NCBI RefSeq assembly: GCF_002068095.1
Contig: NZ_LWIG01000007.1
Coordinates: forward strand, 451,717-494,195
DNA length: 42,479 nt
Source of the DNA: Bradyrhizobium sacchari
Lineage (GTDB): Bacteria; Pseudomonadota; Alphaproteobacteria; Rhizobiales; Xanthobacteraceae
Direction of reading: 5' to 3'
Part shown: one piece after another, positions 16,936-25,867 of the stretch
Numbering within the stretch: position 1 is the first letter of the stretch
How the letters are laid out: every line of letters starts with the position of its first letter
Translations under genes and position numbers: made by a program
Notes under the pieces: generated by a model
What the model saw: only the letters and a program-made list of their open reading frames with translations
The model's database searches: none
Told to the model about the DNA's origin: nothing

Positions 16936-17790
16936 ATGACCACGCTGCATTTTGCCGAAAGCCTGCGCGAACTCGTGGGCGGTGTGGACGTCGTGCTCAG
17001 CGACATCTGGGGTGTCGTTCACAACGGCCTCGAATCCTTCCCCGAGGCCTGCGAGGCGCTGCACACCTATCGCAGCCGCGGCGGTACGGTGATCCTGATC
17101 ACCAACGCGCCGCGCCCGGCCGACTCGGTGCAGCGGCAATTGCGCAAGCTTGGTGTCGCCGACGAGACTTATGACGCGATCGTGTCATCGGGCGACCTGA
17201 CCCGGCTCTATGTCGCCGAGCATCCCGGCCGCAAGATGTTCTGGCTCGGCCCCGAACGCGACAACTCGATCTATCGCGGCCTCGATGCGACGACGGCGCC
17301 GCTGGAGGAAGCAGACTACATCGTCTGCACCGGCCTCTATGACGATGAGACCGAGACCGCCGAAGACTATCGCGGCATGATGCTGAAGGCGCGCGAGCGC
17401 AAGCTGACGCTGGTCTGCGCCAACCCCGACATCGTGGTGGAGCGCGGCGACCGGCTGATCTATTGCGCCGGCGCGATCGCCGAGCTCTACCGCGAGCTCG
17501 GCGGCGAGGTGATCTTCTACGGCAAGCCGCACCGCCCGATCTACGAGCGCGCCATGCGGCTTGCCGGCGAGCGCCAGGGCCACATGATCGACCGGAAGAA
17601 GGTTTTGGCGATCGGCGATTCCGTCCGCACTGACCTGACCGGCGCGCGCGAATTCGGCATCGACTGCCTGTTCGTCACCCGCGGCATCCATGCCGAGGAG
17701 TTCGAAGGCCTCGACCAGCTCGACCCGGCCTCGGTGATGGAATTGTTCGGCCACCCGCCGAAGGCCTTGATGCGCGAATTGAAATGGTGA
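16936..17790 (+). CDS. TIGR01459-type HAD-like hydrolase (class IIA)
   Basis: A 284-residue HAD-superfamily protein. Motif I is LSDIWGVVHNG (nucleophile Asp23), motif II is ILITNAPRP, and the late motifs are FYGKPHRPIYERA and AIGDSVRTDLTGAREFGID. This is the class IIA cap arrangement (NagD-like) found in the TIGR01459 group. The second acidic residue of the usual DxD is Trp (D-I-W), so ordinary phosphatase chemistry is doubtful, although this substitution is normal for the group. It starts 15 bases after the TipF-like gene and may be co-transcribed. Substrate unknown. Confidence 0.85.
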   Translation: MTTLHFAESLRELVGGVDVVLSDIWGVVHNGLESFPEACEALHTYRSRGGTVILITNAPRPADSVQRQLRKLGVADETYDAIVSSGDLTRLYVAEHPGRKMFWLGPERDNSIYRGLDATTAPLEEADYIVCTGLYDDETETAEDYRGMMLKARERKLTLVCANPDIVVERGDRLIYCAGAIAELYRELGGEVIFYGKPHRPIYERAMRLAGERQGHMIDRKKVLAIGDSVRTDLTGAREFGIDCLFVTRGIHAEEFEGLDQLDPASVMELFGHPPKALMRELKW

Positions 17791-17800
17791 TGACCGACAT

Positions 17801-17901
17801 CGTCATTCCGGGACGCGCGTAAGCGCGAACCCGGAATCTCGAGATTCTCAGGTGCGCAACTGCGCACCATGGTTCGGTGCTGCGCACCGCCCGCAATGAC
17901 G
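17801..17901. repeat. Intergenic palindromic repeat, family B (second copy)
   Basis: Begins cgtcattccgggacgcgcg and ends cgcaatgacgg, with internal palindromes gcgcgtaagcgcg and gtgcgcaactgcgcac. Motif order matches the copy at 3951-4079. It lies between the convergent HAD-like and cheY genes. Confidence 0.7.
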
Positions 17902-17911
17902 GAAGAACGCA

Positions 17912-17939
17912 GAGAGCCCGGGACGAAGCCCGGGCTCTC
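17912..17939. terminator. Probable bidirectional terminator hairpin
   Basis: Perfect 11-bp inverted repeat gagagcccggg (17912-17922) / cccgggctctc (17929-17939) with a six-base loop, between convergent genes. There is no clear U tract on either side, so termination may be weak or Rho-assisted; the position just past the cheY stop supports the call. Confidence 0.6.
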
Positions 17940-17967
17940 CGAATTCACCAAATGGCTTCGATCGCCC

Positions 17968-18363
17968 TTACGCGCTCGCCATGTCCGGGAAGACCGCCTC
18001 GATCTTGGTCTTCAGCGTCGCCGCGTTGAACGGCTTGACGATGTAATTGTTCACGCCGGCCTTCTTGGCCGCGATCACGTTCTCGGTCTTCGATTCCGCC
18101 GTGATCATGATGAAGGGCGTGGTGGCGAGATTCGGGTCCGCGCGCACCTCGCGCAGCAGGTCGTAACCCGTCATCGGCTCCATGTTCCAGTCGGAGATCA
18201 CGAGCCCGTACTTCTTGCCGCGCATCTTGTTCAGTGCCGCCGAACCGTCGCTGGCATCATCGATATTCTCGAAGCCAAGCTGCTTCAGCAGATTCCTGAT
18301 GATTCGGATCATGGTGCTGTAGTCATCAACCACCAGAACCGACATCGACAAATCAACCGCCAT
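17968..18363 (-). CDS. CheY-like single-domain response regulator
   Basis: A 131-residue receiver domain with no output domain. The acidic pocket (VVDD, 12-14), phosphoacceptor Asp58 (VISDWNMEP), Thr in MITAES and Lys in VKPFN are all present. Wording close to chemotaxis CheY (SDWNMEPMTGYDLL) suggests it binds the flagellar motor switch or acts as a phosphate sink. No cheA or flagellar cluster is in the window, so this is an orphan copy. A hairpin terminator follows. Confidence 0.88.
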   Translation of the reverse strand: MAVDLSMSVLVVDDYSTMIRIIRNLLKQLGFENIDDASDGSAALNKMRGKKYGLVISDWNMEPMTGYDLLREVRADPNLATTPFIMITAESKTENVIAAKKAGVNNYIVKPFNAATLKTKIEAVFPDMASA

Positions 18364-18594
18364 CTCGACTCCCCCAACGCATACCCAGGAATATTACGAT
18401 CGGAGCTGCCAGGCCGGAGGCCCGTCCAGTTCCACGTTTCAAGGACTAGCACCAAGGCGTTAAACAGCCCGTTAACTGGGGGCGCCCCCGAAGAATTGAA
18501 ATCGTGTTCAACGGGGCCCTCCTCCCCCGCTTGACTTCATCGGGCGGGTCAAGCCACGGTCCCGGCCGGTCCCGCCGGCTCGAGAATTCCCCTG

Positions 18595-19566
18595 ATGGCC
18601 CCGCAATTTACCGTTATTCGCGACACCACGCCGGATTCCGCTATTCCCCGCGGCGCCGTGGTCGCCATGGGCAATTTCGACGGCGTTCATCTCGGCCACC
18701 GGGCCGTCATTGCGGCCGCCCTGGAAATGGGCCGGACGCATGGCCGCCCTGCGCTGGCATTGACCTTCGAGCCGCATCCGCGGCGGTTTTTCAGCCCCAA
18801 TACCCCGCAATTCCGCCTGACGGACGAGCGGGCCAAGCTGCGGCTTCTGGCCGGCACCGGGCTCGCCGGCGCCGTGGTCATGACCTTCGACAAGGCAAGG
18901 GCCGGCACCAGCGCGCAAGATTTCATTCACCATGACCTGATCGGACGTCTCGGGGTCAGCGGCATCGCGGTCGGCTACGACTTCCATTTCGGCAAGGGGC
19001 GGGTCGGCTCGCCGAGCCTTCTGGTCAATGAGGCGCCCCGGCTCGGCATCGAGGTCGACGTGCAGCCGCATGTCGATATCGACGAGCGGCCGGTGTCCTC
19101 CAGCGCGATCCGGATCGCGCTTGCCGAAGGCCTCCTCGACGACGCCACGACCATGCTGGGCGCGCCCTGGTTCGTCACCGGCGAGGTGATCCATGGCGAG
19201 AAGCGCGGCCGCGACCTCGGTTACCCCACCGCCAATATCCGCCTGGACGCCAATTGCGGCCTCAAGCACGGCATCTACGCGGTGCGGGTCGGCCGCGGAC
19301 CTGAACGGCTCGATGGGGTGGCCAGCTTCGGCCGCCGCCCGACCTTTGATAATGGCGCCCCACTCCTCGAAATCTTCCTGTTCGACTTCAAGGGCGACCT
19401 CTACGGGCAGGCGCTGGACTGCGCCTTTGTCGGCTTCATCCGCGAGGAGCTGAAATTCGACAGTCTGGAGGCCCTGATCCGCCAGATGGACGACGATTCC
19501 GCCCGCGCCCGTACCATGCTGGCCGCCGCCCCGGACGCGTTTCCTCGGCTGGGCGCGATCGACTGA
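18595..19566 (+). CDS. ribF: Bifunctional riboflavin kinase / FAD synthetase
   Basis: Converts riboflavin to FMN and FMN to FAD. The N-terminal adenylyltransferase half has VVAMGNFDGVHLGHRAVI and the SSSAIRIALAEG signature. The C-terminal kinase half has GEVIHGEKRGRDLGYPTANI, GIYAVRVG and EIFLFDFKGDLYG. The length of 323 residues is normal. ATG at 18595 is used. The upstream gap of about 230 bases to cheY contains no recognisable FMN riboswitch. ileS follows by 200 bases. Confidence 0.95.
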   Translation: MAPQFTVIRDTTPDSAIPRGAVVAMGNFDGVHLGHRAVIAAALEMGRTHGRPALALTFEPHPRRFFSPNTPQFRLTDERAKLRLLAGTGLAGAVVMTFDKARAGTSAQDFIHHDLIGRLGVSGIAVGYDFHFGKGRVGSPSLLVNEAPRLGIEVDVQPHVDIDERPVSSSAIRIALAEGLLDDATTMLGAPWFVTGEVIHGEKRGRDLGYPTANIRLDANCGLKHGIYAVRVGRGPERLDGVASFGRRPTFDNGAPLLEIFLFDFKGDLYGQALDCAFVGFIREELKFDSLEALIRQMDDDSARARTMLAAAPDAFPRLGAID

Positions 19567-19767
19567 GGCCGAAGCCGGCCTGCCGGACCTTTGCGCTTCC
19601 CCCGCTCGGCTGCTATGGAGAGCCCATGTTTGCGCGGCGCATCATAGGGATTAGCGGCCCGGCTTCCGCCTGAGCTTTTGGCTCGGCGCAAGACCGGGAT
19701 TTTGTCGTTTCACCCCGCGATTCCATGTCGCCATCCGTTCCCGCGCCCTTCCGAGCCAGTCAGCCTC

Positions 19768-22700
19768 ATGTCCGAAAAGCCGCAAAAGTCCCAAAAGACC
19801 GAAGCCAACGACTATTCCAAAACCCTATTCCTGCCGCAGACCGAATTCCCGATGCGCGCCGGCCTGCCGCAGCGCGAGCCGGAGATCCTGAAATACTGGA
19901 ACGACATCGGCCTCTACGACAAGCTGCGCCAGGCGGCCCAGGGGCGCGACAAGTTCGTGCTGCATGACGGCCCGCCCTACGCCAACGGCAACATCCATAT
20001 CGGGCACGCGCTGAACAAGATCCTCAAGGACGTCGTGACCAAGAGTCAGCAGATGCTCGGCTTCGACTCCAACTACGTGCCTGGCTGGGACTGCCACGGC
20101 CTGCCGATCGAATGGAAGATCGAGGAGGAGAATTATCGCAAGAAGGGCAAGCAGAAGCCCGATTTCCGCGACTCCGCCGCGATGGTGGCCTTCCGAAAGG
20201 AGTGCCGCGCCTATGCGACCCACTGGATCAACGTGCAGCGCGAGGAATTCAAGCGCCTCGGCATCATCGGCGACTGGGATCATCCCTACCAGACGATGAG
20301 CTATCCCGCCGAGGCGCAGATCGCGCGCGAACTGATGAAGTTCGCGGCCAACGGCACGCTGTATCGCGGCTCCAAGCCGGTGATGTGGAGCGTGGTCGAG
20401 AAGACCGCGCTCGCCGAAGCTGAAGTCGAGTACGAGGACTACACCTCCGACATGGTGTGGGTGAAATTCCCCGTGACCTCGCCGGCCCACGGCGTGCTGG
20501 CCTCTGCCAGCGTCGTGATCTGGACCACCACGCCCTGGACGCTGCCGGGCAACCGCGCCATCTCGTTCTCACCGAAGATCGCCTATGGCCTCTACAAGGT
20601 GACGGATGCGCCCGCGGACAATTGGGCCCGGAACGGCGATCTCCTGATCCTGGCCGACGCGCTGGCCGCGGACGTGTTCAAGCAGGCGCGCGTCACGGCT
20701 TACGAGAAGGTGCGCGACATTCCCGGCGACACGCTGGACGCCGTCGAATGCGCTCATCCCCTGCGCGGGCTCGGCGGCGGCTACGAGTTCATCGTGCCGC
20801 TGCTCGCCGGCGAGCATGTCACCGATGATACCGGTACCGGCTTCGTGCACACCGCGCCGAGCCACGGCCGCGAGGACTTCGACGTCTGGATGGCCAACAC
20901 CCGCGAACTCGATGCGCGCGGCATCCCGACCGCGATCCCCTACACCGTCGACGAGAACGGCGCCTATACCGCGCAGGCCCCCGGCTTCACCGGCAAGCGC
21001 GTGCTCAACGACAAGGGCGAGAAGGGCGACGCCAACGAGGCGGTGATCAAGGCGCTGATCGAGGGCGGCAAGCTGCTCGCGCGTGGCCGCCTCAAGCATC
21101 AGTATCCGCATTCGTGGCGCTCGAAGAAGCCGGTGATCTTCCGCAACACGCCGCAATGGTTCATCGCGATGGACAAGGACATCAGCGAGGACGGCCACGC
21201 GAAGAAGGGCGACACGCTACGCGCCCGCGCGCTGCACGCGATCTCGGTCACGCAATGGGTGCCGCCGTCGGGCGAGAACCGCATCAACGGCATGATCGCC
21301 AACCGTCCGGACTGGGTGATCTCGCGCCAGCGTGCCTGGGGCGTGCCGATCGCCGTGTTCGTGCGCGAAAAGAGCGACGGCTCGGCCGAGATCCTGCAGG
21401 ACGAGATCGTCAATCAGCGCATCACCGAAGCCTTCATGGAGGAAGGCGCGGACGCCTGGTACATGGATGGCGCCCGCGAGCGCTTCCTCGGCTCGCGCGC
21501 GAACGAGGACTGGAAGAAGGTCGACGACATCTGCGACGTCTGGTTCGATTCCGGCTCCACCCACGCGTTCGTGCTCGAGGATCGACAGAACTTCCCACAG
21601 CTCGGCAACATCGTCCGCAAGGTCGACGGCGGCAACGACACCGTGATGTATCTCGAAGGCAGCGACCAGCATCGCGGCTGGTTCCATTCCTCGCTGCTGG
21701 AAAGCGCCGGCACGCGCGGCCGCGCGCCCTACGACATCGTGCTCACCCACGGCTTCACGCTCGACGAAAACGGCCGCAAGATGTCGAAGTCGCTCGGCAA
21801 CACCGTCGAGCCGCAGAAGGTCATCAAGGATTCGGGCGCGGACATCCTGCGCCTGTGGGTCTGCGCCACCGACTACGCCGACGACCAGCGCATCGGCCCT
21901 GAGATCCTGAAGAACACGATCGAGACCTATCGCAAGCTGCGCAACTCGATCCGCTGGATGCTCGGGACGCTGCATCATTTCAAGGCGAGCGAGAAGGTCG
22001 CTTATGCCGAGATGCCCGAGCTCGAGCGGTTGATGCTGCACGAACTGGCCGGCCATGCCGAGACCATTCGCAAGGCCTATGCCGCGTTCGACTACAAGAC
22101 CGTGGTCGCGAGCCTTTCGGCCTTCATGAACTCCGAGCTGTCGGCGTTCTATTTCGACATCCGCAAGGACACGCTGTATTGCGACCCGCCGTCCTCGCTG
22201 GCGCGCAAGGCGGCGCTGACCGCGATCGACATGCTGTGCGATGCTCTCCTCAAATGGCTCGCGCCGATCCTGAGCTTCACGACCGACGAAGCCTGGCGAA
22301 TGTTCCGCCCCAACGCGGAGCCCTCGGTCCATTTGACCCTGTTCCCTGCGGATATCGAAAAGCTCCGCGACGACAAGCTCGCCGCGAAATGGGAGACGAT
22401 CCGCAATGTCCGCCGCGTCGTCACCGGCGCACTCGAGCTCGAACGCGCCGCCAAGAACATCGGCTCGTCGCTCGAAGCCTCGCCGGTGATCTACATCGCC
22501 GACCGGAATGTGCTGATGACGCTGTTCGACACCGACCTCGCCGAGGTCTGCATCACCTCGAACTACGAGGTGCGTGAGGGCGAGGCGCCGGCTTCGGCGT
22601 TCCGTCTCGATGCGGTGCCCGGCGTAGCCGTCGTGGTCGAGAAGGCGGTCGGCACCAAATGCGCCCGCTCCTGGAAGATTTCGCCGACCGTCGGCGAAGA

Positions 22701-22776
22701 CCCCGAATATCCCGACGTCACCCCGCGCGACGCGCAAGCGCTGCGCGAATGGAAGGCACTGGGAGTTAGCCTTTAA
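19768..22776 (+). CDS. ileS: Isoleucyl-tRNA synthetase
   Basis: Charges tRNA-Ile with isoleucine and edits misactivated valine. The 1002-residue class I synthetase has the HIGH motif in [13 protein letters not shown] (about residue 76), the CP1 editing domain ([29 protein letters not shown]), and KMSKSLGN at about residue 670, then an anticodon-binding helical domain. The start is the ATG giving [15 protein letters not shown]; the frame is open 90 bases further upstream but that part has no conserved character. No T-box leader is seen. A repeat, then lspA, follow. Confidence 0.97.
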   Translation: MSEKPQKSQKTEANDYSKTLFLPQTEFPMRAGLPQREPEILKYWNDIGLYDKLRQAAQGRDKFVLHDGPPYANGNIHIGHALNKILKDVVTKSQQMLGFDSNYVPGWDCHGLPIEWKIEEENYRKKGKQKPDFRDSAAMVAFRKECRAYATHWINVQREEFKRLGIIGDWDHPYQTMSYPAEAQIARELMKFAANGTLYRGSKPVMWSVVEKTALAEAEVEYEDYTSDMVWVKFPVTSPAHGVLASASVVIWTTTPWTLPGNRAISFSPKIAYGLYKVTDAPADNWARNGDLLILADALAADVFKQARVTAYEKVRDIPGDTLDAVECAHPLRGLGGGYEFIVPLLAGEHVTDDTGTGFVHTAPSHGREDFDVWMANTRELDARGIPTAIPYTVDENGAYTAQAPGFTGKRVLNDKGEKGDANEAVIKALIEGGKLLARGRLKHQYPHSWRSKKPVIFRNTPQWFIAMDKDISEDGHAKKGDTLRARALHAISVTQWVPPSGENRINGMIANRPDWVISRQRAWGVPIAVFVREKSDGSAEILQDEIVNQRITEAFMEEGADAWYMDGARERFLGSRANEDWKKVDDICDVWFDSGSTHAFVLEDRQNFPQLGNIVRKVDGGNDTVMYLEGSDQHRGWFHSSLLESAGTRGRAPYDIVLTHGFTLDENGRKMSKSLGNTVEPQKVIKDSGADILRLWVCATDYADDQRIGPEILKNTIETYRKLRNSIRWMLGTLHHFKASEKVAYAEMPELERLMLHELAGHAETIRKAYAAFDYKTVVASLSAFMNSELSAFYFDIRKDTLYCDPPSSLARKAALTAIDMLCDALLKWLAPILSFTTDEAWRMFRPNAEPSVHLTLFPADIEKLRDDKLAAKWETIRNVRRVVTGALELERAAKNIGSSLEASPVIYIADRNVLMTLFDTDLAEVCITSNYEVREGEAPASAFRLDAVPGVAVVVEKAVGTKCARSWKISPTVGEDPEYPDVTPRDAQALREWKALGVSL

Positions 22777-22781
22777 CTCAC

Positions 22782-22924
22782 TGTCGTCCCGGCCTGGTGC
22801 GCAATTGCGTAGGGGGCCGGGACCCATAACCACGGCAACCAATCGTCGCGAAGGCTGATGACTCCTAGTCATTCCAACAACAACCGCCGCGGAGTATGGG
22901 TCCCGGCCTTCGCCGGGACGACGG
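22782..22924. repeat. Intergenic palindromic repeat, family D
   Basis: Starts tgtcgtcccggcc and ends in the inverse ggccttcgccgggacgac, so the outer arms form gtcccggc/gccgggac. Internal bases are variable. A second copy lies at 31621-31738. It fills the ileS-lspA gap and ends about 25 bases before the lspA start. Confidence 0.72.
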
Positions 22925-22949
22925 CGGTGTTTGCGGCAGACATGCCGGC

Positions 22950-23444
22950 ATGACCCCTCTTCGCGCCGGCATCCTCGCGGCCGTGGTTACGGTCATCCTC
23001 GACCAGGCCTCAAAGCTCTGGCTCTTGAACGGATTCGACCTCGCCCATCGCGGCGTGGTGAGGGTGACGCCGTTCTTCGACCTGGTGCTGGCCTGGAACA
23101 TCGGCATCAGCTTCGGCTGGCTCCAGAACGACGGCCAGGCGGCGCAGATCGCGCTGATGGCGGTCAAGGTCATTGCCGTGGTTGCGCTGGCGATCTGGAT
23201 GGCCCGGTCGCACACCCTGCTGGCCACGATCGCGCTCGGGCTCATTATCGGGGGCGCCATCGGCAACGGCATCGACCGCCTGGCCTATGGCGCGGTGGTC
23301 GATTTCGCCCTGTTTCACATCGATATCGGCGGAAATACCTATAATTGGTACGTGTTTAACCTCGCGGACGTGGCCATCGTTGCTGGGGTGGCGGGGCTAT
23401 TGTATGATTCCTTCCTGGGGGTACCCGCCGCAAAAGCGCCCTGA
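22950..23444 (+). CDS. lspA: Prolipoprotein signal peptidase (signal peptidase II)
   Basis: Inner-membrane aspartic protease that cleaves signal peptides of lipid-modified prolipoproteins. The 164-residue product has four hydrophobic helices and the conserved boxes LDQASKLW, GGAIGNGIDRL, VVDFALFH (catalytic Asp118) and FNLADVAI (catalytic Asp140). The start at MTPLRAGILAAVV is chosen because the longer frame reads back into the intergenic repeat. The ribosome site is weak. It follows ileS, as in many proteobacteria. Confidence 0.94.
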   Translation: MTPLRAGILAAVVTVILDQASKLWLLNGFDLAHRGVVRVTPFFDLVLAWNIGISFGWLQNDGQAAQIALMAVKVIAVVALAIWMARSHTLLATIALGLIIGGAIGNGIDRLAYGAVVDFALFHIDIGGNTYNWYVFNLADVAIVAGVAGLLYDSFLGVPAAKAP

Positions 23445-23540
23445 TCCCGGCCGATATGACCGGCAGGTGGAACCTTGCTTTTGCGAGGGTTTAAGCCGCG
23501 TGCGAGCGGCAAACTGCCACAATTTGGAACAGGTACAGCG

Positions 23541-24272
23541 ATGCGCAGCTCGAAGACCAGCGGTTCGATGGTTCGAGATCCCCGGTCGGGGTTTTGGCGG
23601 GCATTGAAATTATCCGCCGTCGCGCTCGGCATCGGTCTCGTCATGTCGGCAGGTGCGGCCCGCGCCGGTGACGACGGCGACGAAGACGACGACATGACCT
23701 TCGAAGAGCGGCTCATCGACAATCTGATGTCCGGCATCGGCGCCAAGAGCATGGAGAAGAAGGGCATCGAGTACCGCGAGCGGTCACCGCTGGTGGTGCC
23801 ACCCAAGCTCGACCTGCCGCCGCCCGCCGGAACCGAAGCCAAGAACGCGCCGAACTGGCCGAAGGACCCCGACGAGAAGCGCCGCAAGGAAGCGATTGCC
23901 GCGCGCAAGAAGGCGGTCAAGGCGACGGAGAACTGGCAGGCCGCCCAGCCGCTGACGCCCGCCGAGATGAAGGCCGGCCAGGTCGCAGCTCCCGAGCGCA
24001 CGAGCAACGATCCGATCCAGCCGGGCACCAACGCCAACCCCTCGCTCAGCCCCGCCCAGCTCGGCTACACCGGCGGGCTGTGGAACATGATGAAGGGCGT
24101 CGGCGGCACCCCCGAAGAGAAGAAATTCACCAGCGAGCCGCCGCGCCAGTCACTGGTCGAGCCGCCGCCGGGATACCAGACGCCGTCGCCGAACTATGCC
24201 TATGGCGCGGGCAAGGACACGACGAAAAAGACCTATTTCGACATCATGTCCGGCAAGGACAAGGAGCAATAA
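23541..24272 (+). CDS. Exported proline/lysine-rich protein of unknown function
   Basis: A 243-residue product. Residues 1-50 hold a basic start and a hydrophobic signal segment (LKLSAVALGIGLVMSAGAARA), followed by an acidic patch (GDDGDEDDD) and a helix (MTFEERLIDNLMSGIGAKSM). The rest is rich in Pro, Lys and Ala and looks largely disordered (PPKLDLPPPAGTEAKN; KDPDEKRRKEAIAARKKAVK). It ends TKKTYFDIMSGKDKEQ. The ATG at 23541 follows a GGAACAGG stretch. It lies between lspA and an M16 peptidase pair, and position alone suggests an envelope role. I do not recognise a family. Confidence 0.7.
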   Translation: MRSSKTSGSMVRDPRSGFWRALKLSAVALGIGLVMSAGAARAGDDGDEDDDMTFEERLIDNLMSGIGAKSMEKKGIEYRERSPLVVPPKLDLPPPAGTEAKNAPNWPKDPDEKRRKEAIAARKKAVKATENWQAAQPLTPAEMKAGQVAAPERTSNDPIQPGTNANPSLSPAQLGYTGGLWNMMKGVGGTPEEKKFTSEPPRQSLVEPPPGYQTPSPNYAYGAGKDTTKKTYFDIMSGKDKEQ

Positions 24273-24478
24273 GCTCGTTGCCCGGCGCAACATCCTGACA
24301 GGCGAACCCGGCGCCGGCGGCTGATGCACGCCGGACGCGGTCTATGAATTGCCAATCAGTAACTTGCCTACGCGTTGAGTTCTCTGCTTCGTGAGGCGAA
24401 GCCTCAGCCGCACGGTGTACCATGCCGTGCCTTCCTTCCGAGCCGGACATCCGGGCTCGGCCTGTCATAAGGATCATG

Positions 24479-25867
24479 ATGTCCGTCAAACGATCGGCTG
24501 CCCGCCTTCTTGCCGCGCTGCTTTCGACGAGCGTCCTCTCAGCCGGCGCCGTCGCCCAGACCACGGTGACATCGGCCCCGCCCGCCAGCTTCACGCTCGG
24601 CAACGGCATGCAGGTCGTGGTCATCCCGGATCACCGCACACCCGTCGTCACCGAGATGATCTGGTACAAGGTCGGCTCGGCCGACGAGACGCCGGGCAAA
24701 TCCGGGCTCGCGCATTTCCTCGAGCACCTGATGTTCAAGGGCACCTCGAAGCATCCGGTCGGCGAATTCTCCCAGACCGTGCTTCGCGTCGGCGGCAACG
24801 AGAACGCCTCGACCTCGGTCGACTACACCAACTACTACCAGCGCGTGCCGAAGGAGCAGCTGCCGACCATGATGGAGTTCGAGGCCGATCGCATGACCGG
24901 CCTCATCCTCAAGGACGAGAACGTGCTGCCCGAGCGTGACGTGGTGCTCGAAGAGTACAACATGCGCGTCGCCAACAATCCCGAGGCGCGGCTCAACGAG
25001 CAGATCATGGCCGCGCTCTATCTCAATCATCCCTATGGCCGGCCGGTGATCGGCTGGCACCAGGAGATCGAGAAGCTCGACCGCGAGGATGCGCTGGCGT
25101 TCTACCGCCGCTTCTATGCGCCGAACAACGCGATCCTGGTCATTGCCGGCGACGTCGAGGCCGCCGACATCCGTCCGCTGGTCGAGCGCAATTTCGGCTC
25201 CATCCCGGCACAGCCTGCGATCCCGGCGCGTCGCATCCGCCCGCAGGAGCCGGAGCCGGCCGCTCCGCGCACCGTCACGCTGGCCGACCCGCGCGTCGAG
25301 CAGCCGAGCCTGCGCCGCTATTATCTGGCGCCTTCCGCAACCACGGCCGCAGCCGGCGAGAGCGCGGCCCTCGACGTGCTGGCGCAGCTGATGGGCAGCG
25401 GCAGCAACTCCTACCTCTACCGCGCGCTCGTCGTCGACAAGCCGCTCGCGGTCTCCGCCAGCGCCAGCTATTCGAGCATCTCGCTCGACCCGACCCAGTT
25501 CGCGGTCTCGGCTGCGCCGAAACCCGGCGTCAGCTTCACCGAGGTCGAGCAGGTGATCGACGGCGTCATCGCCGACATCGCGCAGAACCCGATCCGCGCC
25601 GAGGATCTGGAGCGCGTGAAGACCCAGCTCATTGCCGAGGCGATCTATGCCCAGGACAACCAGGCCGTGCTGGCGCGCTGGTATGGCGGCGCGCTGACCA
25701 CGGGCCTGTCGATCGAGGACATCAGGAGCTGGCCCGACCGCATCCGCGCGGTCACCGCCGAACAGGTGCGCGCCGTCGCGCAGAAATGGCTCGAGAAGAA
25801 GCGCTCGGTGACCGGCTACCTGATCAAGGACCCTGCAGCCGCCAAGCGCGAGGAGAAGCGTTCGTGA
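24479..25867 (+). CDS. M16 family zinc metallopeptidase, catalytic subunit
   Basis: A 462-residue protein with a signal peptide (MSVKRSAARLLAALLSTSVLSAGAVAQ), so it is periplasmic. The inverted zinc motif HxxEH is present as HFLEH (His79, Glu82, His83), and the third zinc ligand fits Glu159 in VVLEEYN, 76 residues on. The second half is the inactive M16 repeat domain. It resembles processing-peptidase-like M16B proteins. Two adjacent ATGs (24476, 24479) follow AAGGA. Its last four bases overlap the GTG start of a second M16 gene, implying a fixed 1:1 complex. Confidence 0.92.
   Translation: MSVKRSAARLLAALLSTSVLSAGAVAQTTVTSAPPASFTLGNGMQVVVIPDHRTPVVTEMIWYKVGSADETPGKSGLAHFLEHLMFKGTSKHPVGEFSQTVLRVGGNENASTSVDYTNYYQRVPKEQLPTMMEFEADRMTGLILKDENVLPERDVVLEEYNMRVANNPEARLNEQIMAALYLNHPYGRPVIGWHQEIEKLDREDALAFYRRFYAPNNAILVIAGDVEAADIRPLVERNFGSIPAQPAIPARRIRPQEPEPAAPRTVTLADPRVEQPSLRRYYLAPSATTAAAGESAALDVLAQLMGSGSNSYLYRALVVDKPLAVSASASYSSISLDPTQFAVSAAPKPGVSFTEVEQVIDGVIADIAQNPIRAEDLERVKTQLIAEAIYAQDNQAVLARWYGGALTTGLSIEDIRSWPDRIRAVTAEQVRAVAQKWLEKKRSVTGYLIKDPAAAKREEKRS

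Noticed and set aside
19567..19767. Possible T-box or other riboswitch before ileS, and an FMN riboswitch before ribF
   Set aside because: No T-box sequence or specifier stem, and no conserved FMN-element core could be found in either leader.
21217..22872. 551-codon minus-strand open frame opposite ileS
   Set aside because: Antisense shadow of a highly conserved synthetase.
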